In this document: one piece after another, positions 25,618 to 34,045 of the stretch
How the letters are laid out: every line of letters begins with the position of its first letter
How positions within the stretch are numbered: position 1 is the first letter of the stretch
Source: Bacteroidia bacterium
Lineage (GTDB): Bacteria; Bacteroidota; Bacteroidia; Cytophagales; Cyclobacteriaceae
Assembly: GCA_030430675.1 (NCBI GenBank)
Contig: JAUIKU010000014.1
Coordinates: 1-43,189 of the forward strand
Direction: 5' to 3'
DNA: 43,189 nt
Program-made: the position numbers and the translations under genes
Notes under the pieces: model-generated
The model's database searches: none
Seen by the model: only the letters and a program-made list of their open reading frames with translations
Told to the model about the DNA's origin: nothing

Positions 25618-27543
25618 ATGCATAATAATATTATCCTGACGCTATGCATCCTGAGTGGATTTTCCTTAAAAGGCCAGGTGAACCTCGATTCACTCTATAC
25701 AATTTGGCAGGACCAAACCCAGTCTGACTCAATTAGAACCGGAGCATATTCTGACTATATCTGGGATGGTTACCTCTTTTCACAGCCTGATTCGGCATTT
25801 ATTCTTGCAGAAGCACTGGTTTCATTTGGGCTCGAAGCGGATTACTCAAAAGCCCAGTTTGCAGGGTATACCCTGCAAGGTGTATCGTGGGTAAACAGAA
25901 GTGATTATCAGAAAACACTTTACTATTACCTTCAGGCCTTAGATATCGCCAAAAAAATGGGCCATTCAGCAGCTCTAGCTATTGCCTATAACAATATTGG
26001 AAGTATTTATCATGACAAGGGGGATCATGCCAACGCACTGGACCACTATATAAAAAGCCTTGAATTCAATGAACCCATGCAAATGGGTACCACCCTAAAT
26101 AATATTGGGACGATCTATATGAACCAGGAGAATTATTCGAAAGCCCTGGAATATTACCTGAGAAGCCTGGATCTTAAACAAGAAAATGGCGACCAAAGCG
26201 GTGTGGCAATTACCATGTCTGATATTGGTGGCGCTTATAGAGAACTAGAGGATTACCCCAAATCACTGGACTATTACTCCCAAAGTCTAAGCATCTTTGA
26301 ACAAATTGACCATCAATTCGGAATTGCCGAAGCCTATAGTAATATCGGGATTCTGTACTACAAGCAGGGTGAGTATTCCCAAGCGCTGGAGTATCACAAA
26401 AAAAGTCTGTCATTTAACGAACATCTTGGTGATAAAAATGGGATTGCAGTCTCTGTAAATAATATCGGAGATATTTATCAGAAGCAAGGAGATTATGACC
26501 AGGCACTTAAGTATTGCCTAAGGGGCTATACCATTTCCGTAAGCATCCACTCCTTGTTAAGGAAGCGGGCAAGTTGCTCCTGTTTATATGACACATACAA
26601 AGCTATGGGTGATGGCAACAAAGCGCTCTATTACCTTGAGCAGTTAAATGCTGTAATGGACAGTCTGGATACCCAGGAAACTACCAAAAAACTGGAGCAA
26701 ATGGAGTTTCAAAAGGTTATTTTACAAGATAGTATTGCCAGAGTAGAAGAAGCGCGCTTAATACAAGCGGCGCATGAAGCAGATATACGACAGAAAGAAA
26801 ATGCCAGAAACATAAGCTTCATAGTCGGTGCATTTTTCTTACTGCTGGCAGGCAGTTTTTACACGCGCTGGCGTTACGTTCGCCAATCAAAAGCATCAAT
26901 TCAAATTGAAAAAGATCGTTCGGAAAATTTGCTCCTAAATATCCTTCCCAAAGAAGTTGCCCAGGAACTCAAAGAGTCAGGAAAAGCTGCTCCAAAAAAG
27001 TATGAGAGCGTAACCATACTTTTTACAGACTTTAAAGACTTCACCAAACTTGCAGCCTCTATTCCGGCCACAAAGCTGGTGGTCGAGCTGAATGAAATAT
27101 TTGGTCAGTTTGATGATATTATGGACGAGTTTGGCATAGAAAAGATAGAAACAATAGGCGACGCCTATTTGGCGGCAAGTGGCTTACCTCGTGAAAATTC
27201 AGATCACGCCCTTAGATGTGTAAGAGCCGCATTCCGTATGGTTGCGTTTCTAGATCAAAGAAATGAGAACAGTGAGATAAATTGGAATGCGAGGATAGGA
27301 ATACATTCAGGGCCTGTTATCGCAGGAGTTGTGGGTAAAAAGAAGTTTGCCTATGACCTGTTTGGTGATTCGGTGAATACCGCCAGTCGCATTGAAAGTA
27401 ACGGACAGGTTGGCAAGGTAAACATCAGCCAGGCTACCTATGAGCTATTGAAAAGTGAACCAGACCTGGTATTTGAAAGTAGAGGCAGGATAGCAGCAAA
27501 GGGTAAAGGTGAAATTGAGATGTATTTTGTCACCGAGAAATAA
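25618..27543 (+). CDS. TPR-repeat, membrane-bound class III nucleotide cyclase
   Basis: The 641-residue protein has, in order, a signal peptide (to about residue 20), at least six TPR repeats (about 95-345, units such as ALEYYLRSLDLKQENGD), a coiled coil (about 350-395), one membrane helix (about 398-418) and a class III cyclase domain (about 455-641). Metal-binding Asp471 (FTDFKDFT) and Asp515 (TIGDAY) are present, and the transition-state pair Asn587 and Arg591 is intact, so it should be active. The substrate-specifying positions are Glu511 (KIETIGD) and Asp580 (YDLFGD). Glu is typical of guanylate and Asp of adenylate cyclases, so the product is uncertain. The TPR region should face the periplasm and sense a protein or peptide partner. 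Confidence 0.9.
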   Translation: MHNNIILTLCILSGFSLKGQVNLDSLYTIWQDQTQSDSIRTGAYSDYIWDGYLFSQPDSAFILAEALVSFGLEADYSKAQFAGYTLQGVSWVNRSDYQKTLYYYLQALDIAKKMGHSAALAIAYNNIGSIYHDKGDHANALDHYIKSLEFNEPMQMGTTLNNIGTIYMNQENYSKALEYYLRSLDLKQENGDQSGVAITMSDIGGAYRELEDYPKSLDYYSQSLSIFEQIDHQFGIAEAYSNIGILYYKQGEYSQALEYHKKSLSFNEHLGDKNGIAVSVNNIGDIYQKQGDYDQALKYCLRGYTISVSIHSLLRKRASCSCLYDTYKAMGDGNKALYYLEQLNAVMDSLDTQETTKKLEQMEFQKVILQDSIARVEEARLIQAAHEADIRQKENARNISFIVGAFFLLLAGSFYTRWRYVRQSKASIQIEKDRSENLLLNILPKEVAQELKESGKAAPKKYESVTILFTDFKDFTKLAASIPATKLVVELNEIFGQFDDIMDEFGIEKIETIGDAYLAASGLPRENSDHALRCVRAAFRMVAFLDQRNENSEINWNARIGIHSGPVIAGVVGKKKFAYDLFGDSVNTASRIESNGQVGKVNISQATYELLKSEPDLVFESRGRIAAKGKGEIEMYFVTEK

Positions 27544-27699
27544 ATGAAGGAATACAGCACCCAATTACTTGGTACCCTGCGGGAACACAAAAAGATGATC
27601 CTATACAATGAAGGCCACCGGGTGTCCCGCAATGAAATGATCAAAGAAACCCAGAGCTGGCGCGATACTTACCTGGGACCGGTAGATCCTGGAATTTAA
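27544..27699 (+). pseudogene. C-terminal remnant of an alpha/beta hydrolase
   Basis: Directly after the cyclase stop is a 51-codon frame (ATG 27544 to TAA 27699). Its translation contains KKMILYNEGHRVSRNEMIKE and then TQSWRDTYLGPVDP. This resembles the end of esterase/dienelactone-hydrolase-like enzymes, in which the GH is the catalytic His and a W-x-D-x-Y-L-G-P segment closes the protein. No upstream part with a nucleophile elbow is visible, since the cyclase occupies that space. It is therefore read as a truncated gene left by a deletion or insertion. It could still be expressed as a small protein by coupling to the cyclase. Confidence 0.55.
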
Positions 27700-27778
27700 A
27701 ATATCTGCTCTCCGGGTTGATCTTCCAATACTATACGCATTACATTTATGGACATCTTAATTTTAACCCAGTGATATC

Positions 27779-29092
27779 ATGATTCGTCGAGATTTTATCA
27801 AATCCGGAACTATAGCCGCCGGTTCTCTAATGACCCCCTTTCCGTTGTGGGCTGAAGACAAAAAAATAAAACTTGCCATCCTGGGTACCGGGTGGTGGGG
27901 TACGGATTACTTGCTGGGGCACGCTATCATATCCAAGCAGTTCGACATCGTGGCCTTATGCGATGTCAACCAGGTTGCATTAGAAAATGCTGCCGACAAG
28001 GTGGTTGAATCTGGGAACAAAAGACCCCAACTCTTTTCGTCCTATCAGCAGATGTATGATTTACCGGGACTTCAGGCGGTTGCCATTGCCACACCCACCC
28101 ACTGGCATGCCCTGCATTTTATTGATGCCTGCAAAAAGGGACTGCATGTTTTCCTGGAAAAACCAATCAGCTATGACATCAGGGAAGGACAGGCAATGAT
28201 GGATGCCCACCAAAAAACCGGTAACGTGGTCCAGGTTGATTTCCCGAGAATGTTCGCTGATATCAACAGCCAGGTAAAGGAGTTTATTGATAGTGGTGAA
28301 GCTGGAAAAATACTTCAGGTACAGGCCAATATCAACAACCCCGAAGCCATCCTGACAGAAAAAGAAATTCCCACCACTATGGATTTTGAGACTTTCTGCG
28401 GACCAGCACCTCGAAAAAAATACCTGTGTAATCACAATGAACAAAAGCCTAACTGGAGAGGGCAACACGACTTTAGCAGAGGAATAATGGCGGACTGGGG
28501 TATTCACTATATTCATAACATAAGAGATGTGTTGGATCTTGATTTGCCGGATCGCGTGGGTGCCGTGGGCGGCACTGTAAAAAATTTCAGTTCGGACAAC
28601 CCCGACTATCTGGATGTGAGGTTCGACTTTAACGGGTTACCGGTTTTCTGGTCACATAAGTCATGGGGATTCACTTCTCCCAATCCCGACTACAATATCG
28701 GCATCTACTACTACGGAGAGAAGGCCACAATATTTGCAGGTGATTCGGGTTGGGAGGTATTTCCAGCCGGTGGCGGGGATTCCGTAAAATATGGCAGTGT
28801 AGTGTTCAACCCGGTAGTTCCTGCCGAAGGTGATTCTTACTCCCAGATAATGGTGAATATGTTTCTCGAGTTCGCTGATGGGGTCCGTAAAAAGTCAAAC
28901 GAGGGCATCACCAACACTTTGGAAGAAGCCCAAATAACCACTTCTACCGTAATCTATGCGGACATGGCCTTCCGGGTAAAGTCTGAGCTATCCATAGACA
29001 GGTCAACCATGGGTATTGATAATAACAAAGAGGCTATGAGCCTGTTAAAACGAGCGTACCGATCGCCTTACCGGCATCCGTATGTTTCCTGA
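27779..29092 (+). CDS. Tat-exported Gfo/Idh/MocA family oxidoreductase
   Basis: The protein has 437 residues. The leader MIRRDFIKSGTIAAGSLMTP is a twin-arginine signal. LAILGTGWWGTDYLL starts the Rossmann fold, TPTHWHALHFIDACKKGLHV precedes the EKP motif in FLEKPISYD, and MADWGIHYIHNIRD and YYYGEKATIFAGDSGWEVFPAGG mark the C-terminal domain. It is a paralogue of the protein encoded at 13036-14316, with the same motif order and a similar basic C-terminal end (LLKRAYRSPYRHPYV against LRREYRGEWEYPV). Its role is probably periplasmic oxidation or isomerisation of a glycan component; substrate unknown. It is convergent with the amidohydrolase gene (24 bp). Confidence 0.88.
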   Translation: MIRRDFIKSGTIAAGSLMTPFPLWAEDKKIKLAILGTGWWGTDYLLGHAIISKQFDIVALCDVNQVALENAADKVVESGNKRPQLFSSYQQMYDLPGLQAVAIATPTHWHALHFIDACKKGLHVFLEKPISYDIREGQAMMDAHQKTGNVVQVDFPRMFADINSQVKEFIDSGEAGKILQVQANINNPEAILTEKEIPTTMDFETFCGPAPRKKYLCNHNEQKPNWRGQHDFSRGIMADWGIHYIHNIRDVLDLDLPDRVGAVGGTVKNFSSDNPDYLDVRFDFNGLPVFWSHKSWGFTSPNPDYNIGIYYYGEKATIFAGDSGWEVFPAGGGDSVKYGSVVFNPVVPAEGDSYSQIMVNMFLEFADGVRKKSNEGITNTLEEAQITTSTVIYADMAFRVKSELSIDRSTMGIDNNKEAMSLLKRAYRSPYRHPYVS

Positions 29093-29116
29093 TTCAGACT
29101 TGTTGATTGCACCCCG

Positions 29117-30562
29117 TTAATGTTTGGGGGACACTCTTATGGGCTGGCCGGGCAATTCATTTGGGACTAACTTGCCATTTTCAACCACCATCACGCCGTT
29201 TACCAGTACATAGGGAATGCCGTTGGGTGTAAGGGTCGGTTCCGTATAAGTTGAGCGGTCAATTACAGTTTCAGCGTCAAAGATGGTAATATCGGCATCA
29301 GCGCCAACCGCTATGCGTCCCTTGCTTTTCATGGCGGGTACGTAGGTTTCCAGCCGCCTTGCGGGTGCAATGGTCATGCGCCGTAAAGCATCCATGAGGG
29401 TCATAATGCCTTGCTCACGGGCATATCGTCCCAGTACCTTGGCATTGGTCCCGGACGTTCGTGGATGCCCTTTGCCGTTCTCTACAAATCCATCGCTGGC
29501 AATCATGGTCAACGGATGTTCAATAGCCGCCAGCGTCATTTCTTCGGTACGTGAATGAACGATTACCACTCCGCCTTTCTCCCGGTATTTCGGAAAGGTC
29601 TCGCGAGTAAGGCGTTCCCCTGTTTCCACCCACTGAAACGTAGCGAATCGATCGTCTTCCCAGGTTTCCCAGTCCTCGAAAAAAGCACTTTGAATGCTGG
29701 TCTGGCCCGCTTCATAGGGATAGGCTTCGGTAGTTACGTCCAAACCATTGTCACGAGCCTGCTGAATGGCTTCCAGATATGCGGCGGTGGCAGCACCTCC
29801 ACTGGAATTGACATGCACGACGTGTAGGCTGACACCTGTTTTCGCAGCGCTGGCCAGGGCGGCCTCTAAACCTTCCATGCCCCCGCCAAGGTGGATATAT
29901 GCGGCAGTATTCCGGTCGACTGCGACATTCAACATAGTTTCAAATTCCTCTGTAGTAGCGGCGGGGGTATAGGCCAGGCCAAAACCTACCCCAAGTGCTC
30001 CCTGGTCCAACCCCTTTGCTATCAGTTGTTTCATTTGTAAAATCTGATCCTGGCTGGCTATTTCGCTTCCTCCCGGACCGCTTGGCACGAAATCTCCGGA
30101 ATCATCCATTACCTGCATACGAACGGGGATGTGTCCTACACTTACTCCGTAGTTGATAATTTGCCCCCCGGCCCGTTCACCGTACCAGGCATCAATATCA
30201 TCGGTTCCAACTTCCAATTCCAGGGCAGAAGTTACACCGTCTAGTGCCATCAGGCCCAGGGTCTCTTTTGACTGTTTGGGGTTAAACATGTGTACGTGCA
30301 GATCGATAAATCCCGGAGCAACCACCAGGCCGTTAGCATCAAGCAGCACAATTCCCTCCAGTTTATCCTCGCTAATACTTGCTATTTTTCCATTCCTGAT
30401 ACCGATATTGCGGACTGCATCCAGGCCGGATTCCGGGTCCATGACCCGTCCGTCCAGGATAACCATATCGTATTTCATATCCGAAACTGTAGGCGTACAA
30501 GCCACTAATACCAGGAATAATATAATTGGCCATAATGCCCGGCTGAAGTTTATCTTTTTCAT
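29117..30562 (-). CDS. Amidohydrolase lipoprotein (D-aminoacylase/dihydroorotase-like)
   Basis: With the start at 30562 the protein has 481 residues and a clear lipoprotein leader (lipobox LVAC). The longer frame from 30616 would put 18 residues ahead of it. MVILDGRVMDPESG and ISEDK open the composite beta-sandwich. FIDLHVHM supplies the HxH metal ligands, YIHLGGG and LHVVHVNSSGG further His ligands, and MIASDGF the catalytic Asp. The sandwich closes with GADADITIFDAETVIDRSTY. The set resembles N-acyl-D-amino-acid deacylases and related imidase/lactonase-like amidohydrolases. The true substrate is unknown. Confidence 0.85.
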   Translation of the reverse strand: MKKINFSRALWPIILFLVLVACTPTVSDMKYDMVILDGRVMDPESGLDAVRNIGIRNGKIASISEDKLEGIVLLDANGLVVAPGFIDLHVHMFNPKQSKETLGLMALDGVTSALELEVGTDDIDAWYGERAGGQIINYGVSVGHIPVRMQVMDDSGDFVPSGPGGSEIASQDQILQMKQLIAKGLDQGALGVGFGLAYTPAATTEEFETMLNVAVDRNTAAYIHLGGGMEGLEAALASAAKTGVSLHVVHVNSSGGAATAAYLEAIQQARDNGLDVTTEAYPYEAGQTSIQSAFFEDWETWEDDRFATFQWVETGERLTRETFPKYREKGGVVIVHSRTEEMTLAAIEHPLTMIASDGFVENGKGHPRTSGTNAKVLGRYAREQGIMTLMDALRRMTIAPARRLETYVPAMKSKGRIAVGADADITIFDAETVIDRSTYTEPTLTPNGIPYVLVNGVMVVENGKLVPNELPGQPIRVSPKH

Positions 30563-30734
30563 GGGTTTTCGTATTTCAATACTACAAAACCGATTTAATT
30601 TTGTTCTTTCTGGCATAATAAAGAATCAATTGCAATCAACTTACTGTTATCCGATTTAAATTGCGAACCTTTTCTGCCTGAACTTGTTTGCCAACCTAAA
30701 AAGCATTATAAAGAGTATAAACAAACAGATAGTT

Positions 30735-31160
30735 ATGATTGCAAAAGAAAATGATAAAGTAAAAGTCCATTATAAAGGTACCTTAAGTAACGGAGAAGTT
30801 TTTGATTCCTCGGAGGGAAGGGATCCGTTGGAGTTCACCCTGGGTTCAGGTCAAATTATTCCCGGCTTCGAAAACGGCATTATAGGAATGCAGGTGGAGG
30901 AGTCAAAAACCATTAATATTCCTGCTGCTGAAGCTTATGGAGAAACAAAAGAAGAGCTTAAGCAGGAAGTTCAGAAAGCACAGCTGCCTCCGGAAATCAA
31001 GCCTGAAGTTGGTTTACAACTTATGTCCAGAGCACCTGATGGACGGGAGATTCCTTTGGTGGTAGCCGAGGTAAGGGAAGATAGCATTATCCTCGATTCC
31101 AATCATCCCTTAGCGGGTAAAGATTTAACCTTCGAAGTTACCCTGGTAAGTATAAATTAA
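30735..31160 (+). CDS. FKBP-type peptidyl-prolyl isomerase (SlyD-like)
   Basis: From ATG 30735 the protein has 141 residues; an upstream in-frame start at 30684 would add 17 residues that do not match the family. VKVHYKGTLSNGEVFDSS and FTLGSGQIIPGFENGIIGM form the FKBP core. An insert-in-flap-like portion with AYGETKEELKQEVQ follows. The closing strands are VVAEVREDSIILDSNHPLAGKDLTFEVTL. The His-rich metal tail of E. coli SlyD is missing. It acts in the cytoplasm as a folding helper and is a probable housekeeping gene. Confidence 0.92.
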   Translation: MIAKENDKVKVHYKGTLSNGEVFDSSEGRDPLEFTLGSGQIIPGFENGIIGMQVEESKTINIPAAEAYGETKEELKQEVQKAQLPPEIKPEVGLQLMSRAPDGREIPLVVAEVREDSIILDSNHPLAGKDLTFEVTLVSIN

Positions 31161-31180
31161 CTACCCGGCTTCTAAATCCG

Positions 31181-31207
31181 GCAGGTACACCTGCGGTACT
31201 CTTTTTA
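31181..31207 (+). terminator. Possible terminator after the FKBP gene
   Basis: GCAGG-TACA-CCTGC forms a 5-bp GC-rich stem at 31181-31194 and is followed, after a 7-base gap, by a run of five T at 31202-31206. The gap makes it a weak intrinsic terminator. It lies between the FKBP stop and the convergent cupin stop. Confidence 0.3.
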
Positions 31208-31229
31208 GCTGGTAGCAGCCTTTCACTGG

Positions 31230-31607
31230 TTATTCACTCATCTCAGCCATCTTATTCATGGCGTGGGTGAGCACCTGGTCATGGTCCTGGTCGGGGCTGA
31301 ACATGATGCATTTTATATCTTCTTCAACGATCGCTGTGTGTCCGGCCGGGAGAAAAAATACGTCACCGGTTTTCAGAGTTTCCCGGGATCCATCGTCATA
31401 GATAATTTTGAAAGCACCTTGAATGATGTATCCCCAATGGGTACAAAAACAACTGTCGTTGGTCAGGCCCACCAGTAGTGGGGTGAAGTCTGTGCCTGCT
31501 GGTAGTTCGCTATAGGTTACGTCCAGGTTTCCAAAACCTGACTTTCTCCTCATAAGTGTTCCTGGTCCTTCCATAAGAACAGGGATGTCTTCAAGTTTTA
31601 GTTTCAT
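31230..31607 (-). CDS. Small cupin-domain protein
   Basis: The 125-residue single-domain protein has cupin features: THWGYIIQGAFKIIYDDG (first motif with His) and TGDVFFLPAGHTAIVEEDIKCIMF (second motif with PAGH). No signal peptide, no fused enzyme. It probably binds a metal and a small ligand; the function is unassigned. It faces the FKBP gene and is divergent from the small lipoprotein gene at 31806, with 198 AT-rich bases in between. Confidence 0.8.
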   Translation of the reverse strand: MKLKLEDIPVLMEGPGTLMRRKSGFGNLDVTYSELPAGTDFTPLLVGLTNDSCFCTHWGYIIQGAFKIIYDDGSRETLKTGDVFFLPAGHTAIVEEDIKCIMFSPDQDHDQVLTHAMNKMAEMSE

Positions 31608-31805
31608 AGTTTTTCAGGGTTATTTTTATGGACATGACAATACTAGAAGATAGCTAAAAGTTGAATTGCATCCAATAGCAACCCCGTTTAAAACTTGGAA
31701 GCAAGTGCAAGGTAGCGACAGTGGCTTAACTTTTATTCTTACACTATTTTTTCTATCTTATATAAGGAGAGATATTTTGTTTTTCTTATTTAAAATCAAG
31801 CTGTT

Positions 31806-31991
31806 ATGAAAACTTTGAAGTTCCTTTTAACCGGAATGATAGCTTTTGGCCTGGTGAGTGCCTGTGAGTCCTCTGAAGAATTAAACCTTAACGATTCAAA
31901 CATCCACACCCGAAACCTGGGAAGCTCTGATGCGCCTGGCAGTGGCATGATAAAGGTTCCTTTCACGAATGGACCGTTACGCTTATCATGA
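31806..31991 (+). CDS. Small putative lipoprotein
   Basis: A 61-codon frame starts with a convincing lipoprotein leader, MKTLKFLLTGMIAFGLVSAC, followed by an acidic Ser/Asn-rich linker and DAPGSGMIKVPFTNGPLRLS. There is no recognisable domain after the linker. It may be a genuine tiny lipoprotein or the truncated head of a longer secreted protein; I found no frameshift that restores a continuation. It lies 41 bp before the cyclase gene on the same strand. Confidence 0.5.
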   Translation: MKTLKFLLTGMIAFGLVSACESSEELNLNDSNIHTRNLGSSDAPGSGMIKVPFTNGPLRLS

Positions 31992-32032
31992 AAAAGCCAC
32001 GCATTTAACCATCACGAGTTGGCAAAACCCCA

Positions 32033-33970
32033 ATGTCCCAATCCCGTCAGCTGGCAGCCATCATGTTCACCGATATTGTTGGGTATACGGCATTGATGCA
32101 AAGGAGCGAAGCGGAGGCCGTCACGCTAAGAAACCGGCACCGGGAGGTATTCGATTCTTTTCATGAATCTTATCGGGGAAGGATAATCCAATATTACGGA
32201 GATGGAACATTGAGCACATTTGAAAGCGTGGGAGATGCAGTGCGCTGTGCTATTGACATCCAGAGGGAATTGAGAAAAGATCCGGAAGTTCCATTGAGGA
32301 TTGGTATTCACCTGGGTGATATTCTGTTGACAGACTCCGATGTTATTGGAGATAACGTAAATATAGCCTCCAGAATTGAATCATTGGGAGTTGCCGGGGC
32401 AGTATTGATTTCTGAAAAAGTAGTGGAGGAGATCCGGAACCAGGATGATATTCCTTACCACTTCCTGGGAGATTTTCACTTCAAGAACGACGCCCGTCCA
32501 CGCCAAATTTACGCACTTACGGCACCTGGAATCCGGGTGCCTTCACCGGATCAGCTTTCCGGAAAACTCCAGCAAAAAGGGGATGGCAAAGCCATAGAAT
32601 CACTGGCTGTGTTACCTTTTGATAACTACACCGGAGAAGCGCATCAGGATTTTATAGTGGCCGGAATTCACGATAACCTGATTACTGCCATATCGCGGCT
32701 TGGTTCTTTAAGGGTGATATCCAAGACTTCAACCCTGGGATATAAAAACTCAAAAAAAAACATTTCCGAAATTGCCCGTGAATTAGGTGTTGATGCCATA
32801 ATTGAGGGCTCCGTATCAAGTCGGAATGGTAATATTCTACTCAATTTACAATTGCTTCGAGCATATCCGAAGGAGGATCATATGTGGGCAGAAGTCTATG
32901 ATCGGCCATTAGAAGACATATTCTCTCTTCTAAATGAAATCACACAGAAAATTTCTGAAAAGATCGATGTGACGCTTACTCCCAAAGAATCTGAAAGGTT
33001 GACCAGTTTTGATCGGGTTAACCCGGAAGCATATCAGGCCTACCTGCGAGGGAAGTTTCACGTAGAAAAACTATCCTATGAAGGGTTGAGAATTAGTATG
33101 GAATATCTGGAAAAGGCAATTTCCATTGATCCTTATTTTGCCCCTGCCTATGCTGCCATGGCTTTCTCACTAATGGCACAAGTGCAAATGGGGTTTATTT
33201 CACCCCCAGAGGCCATGCCCAAAATTTATCAGTCGATACATAAATCGCTTAGCCTTGATCCGAATTTTGCTGAAGCTCATTTTGTAAAAGCTGGTTCGCA
33301 TGCCTGGGTGGAGTGGGACTGGGAACAAAGTGAAAAGGAATTTTTGAAAGCGCTTGAAATTAACCCAAGTGACTCTGTGGCACGTGCATACTATGCGCAT
33401 GTATTAATGCTGCTGAAACGATTTGAGGAGGCCGTAGCGCAGGTAAACAAGGCCCTGGAAACAGATCCCAATAACGCATTGGTGCAATTGTTGTCGGCAA
33501 AAGTATTTTATGGCCATGGAGATATTCAACAAGGGCTGGAACTGGCCAAAAAATCCTTTCAAATCGACCCCAATAATCGATCGCTTTTGAGAAACATGGA
33601 TATGTGTTTTTATAAGCTGGGAGATTACCAGCAATCCATTGAAATACAAGAAAGAATCCTGCAAACCGAACCGCAGGCTCTGGAAGCACTTAAAGCCGGT
33701 TATGCCAACAAAGACTACCAACAGGCCATGCTGATGCTGGCCCTGGCCAAAGAGAAACTAAGTCATCAACAATTCACCCCGCCGGTATGGGTGGCTATCC
33801 CTTATAACAGAGCTGGTAAATATGAAGATGCCATCAGGTGGCTGGAACGGGGGCTTCAAATACATGACCAGGATATGCCATACATATTCATTATGCATGA
33901 ATTTGATGAATTGAGACAGGATGAACGTTTCGGAAGGATTGCGGAAAAAATAGGTGTGCCCTTAAAGTGA
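32033..33970 (+). CDS. Class III cyclase domain fused to TolB-like and TPR domains
   Basis: The 645-residue protein has no membrane helix or leader. Residues 1-170 form a class III cyclase domain with metal residues Asp14 (FTDIVGYT) and Asp57 (YYGDGT), and Asn110 and Arg114 in VNIASRIES. Residues about 190-320 resemble the TolB-N-like/adenylate-cyclase-associated domain (LAVLPFDNYTG, FIVAGIHDNLITAISRL, LGVDAIIEGSV, MWAEVYDRP). The remainder is TPR repeats (AYLRGKFHVEKL, LEKAISIDPYFAPAYAAMA, ALETDPNNALVQLL). The position that is Lys in adenylate cyclases is Gln53, with Asp103 at the second position. Nucleotide specificity is therefore unclear. It is cytoplasmic and may act as a signalling scaffold. 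Confidence 0.88.
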   Translation: MSQSRQLAAIMFTDIVGYTALMQRSEAEAVTLRNRHREVFDSFHESYRGRIIQYYGDGTLSTFESVGDAVRCAIDIQRELRKDPEVPLRIGIHLGDILLTDSDVIGDNVNIASRIESLGVAGAVLISEKVVEEIRNQDDIPYHFLGDFHFKNDARPRQIYALTAPGIRVPSPDQLSGKLQQKGDGKAIESLAVLPFDNYTGEAHQDFIVAGIHDNLITAISRLGSLRVISKTSTLGYKNSKKNISEIARELGVDAIIEGSVSSRNGNILLNLQLLRAYPKEDHMWAEVYDRPLEDIFSLLNEITQKISEKIDVTLTPKESERLTSFDRVNPEAYQAYLRGKFHVEKLSYEGLRISMEYLEKAISIDPYFAPAYAAMAFSLMAQVQMGFISPPEAMPKIYQSIHKSLSLDPNFAEAHFVKAGSHAWVEWDWEQSEKEFLKALEINPSDSVARAYYAHVLMLLKRFEEAVAQVNKALETDPNNALVQLLSAKVFYGHGDIQQGLELAKKSFQIDPNNRSLLRNMDMCFYKLGDYQQSIEIQERILQTEPQALEALKAGYANKDYQQAMLMLALAKEKLSHQQFTPPVWVAIPYNRAGKYEDAIRWLERGLQIHDQDMPYIFIMHEFDELRQDERFGRIAEKIGVPLK

Positions 33971-34045
33971 AATGCCGTTCTCTACCTAGGGGCGTCATTC
34001 GAATTATTGAAGTACATTTTGCTAAGGAATCAGTAGCTAAAACAT

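Noticed and set aside
25520-25640. Short minus-strand frame in front of the TPR cyclase
   Set aside because: About 35 codons containing GHPMDKGYVLVIQYPF-like sequence; looked like a possible gene tail, but no family match and no upstream continuation, so not annotated.
30684-30734. Longer start for the FKBP isomerase
   Set aside because: The extra 17 residues do not match FKBP proteins, while ATG 30735 gives the standard N-terminus.
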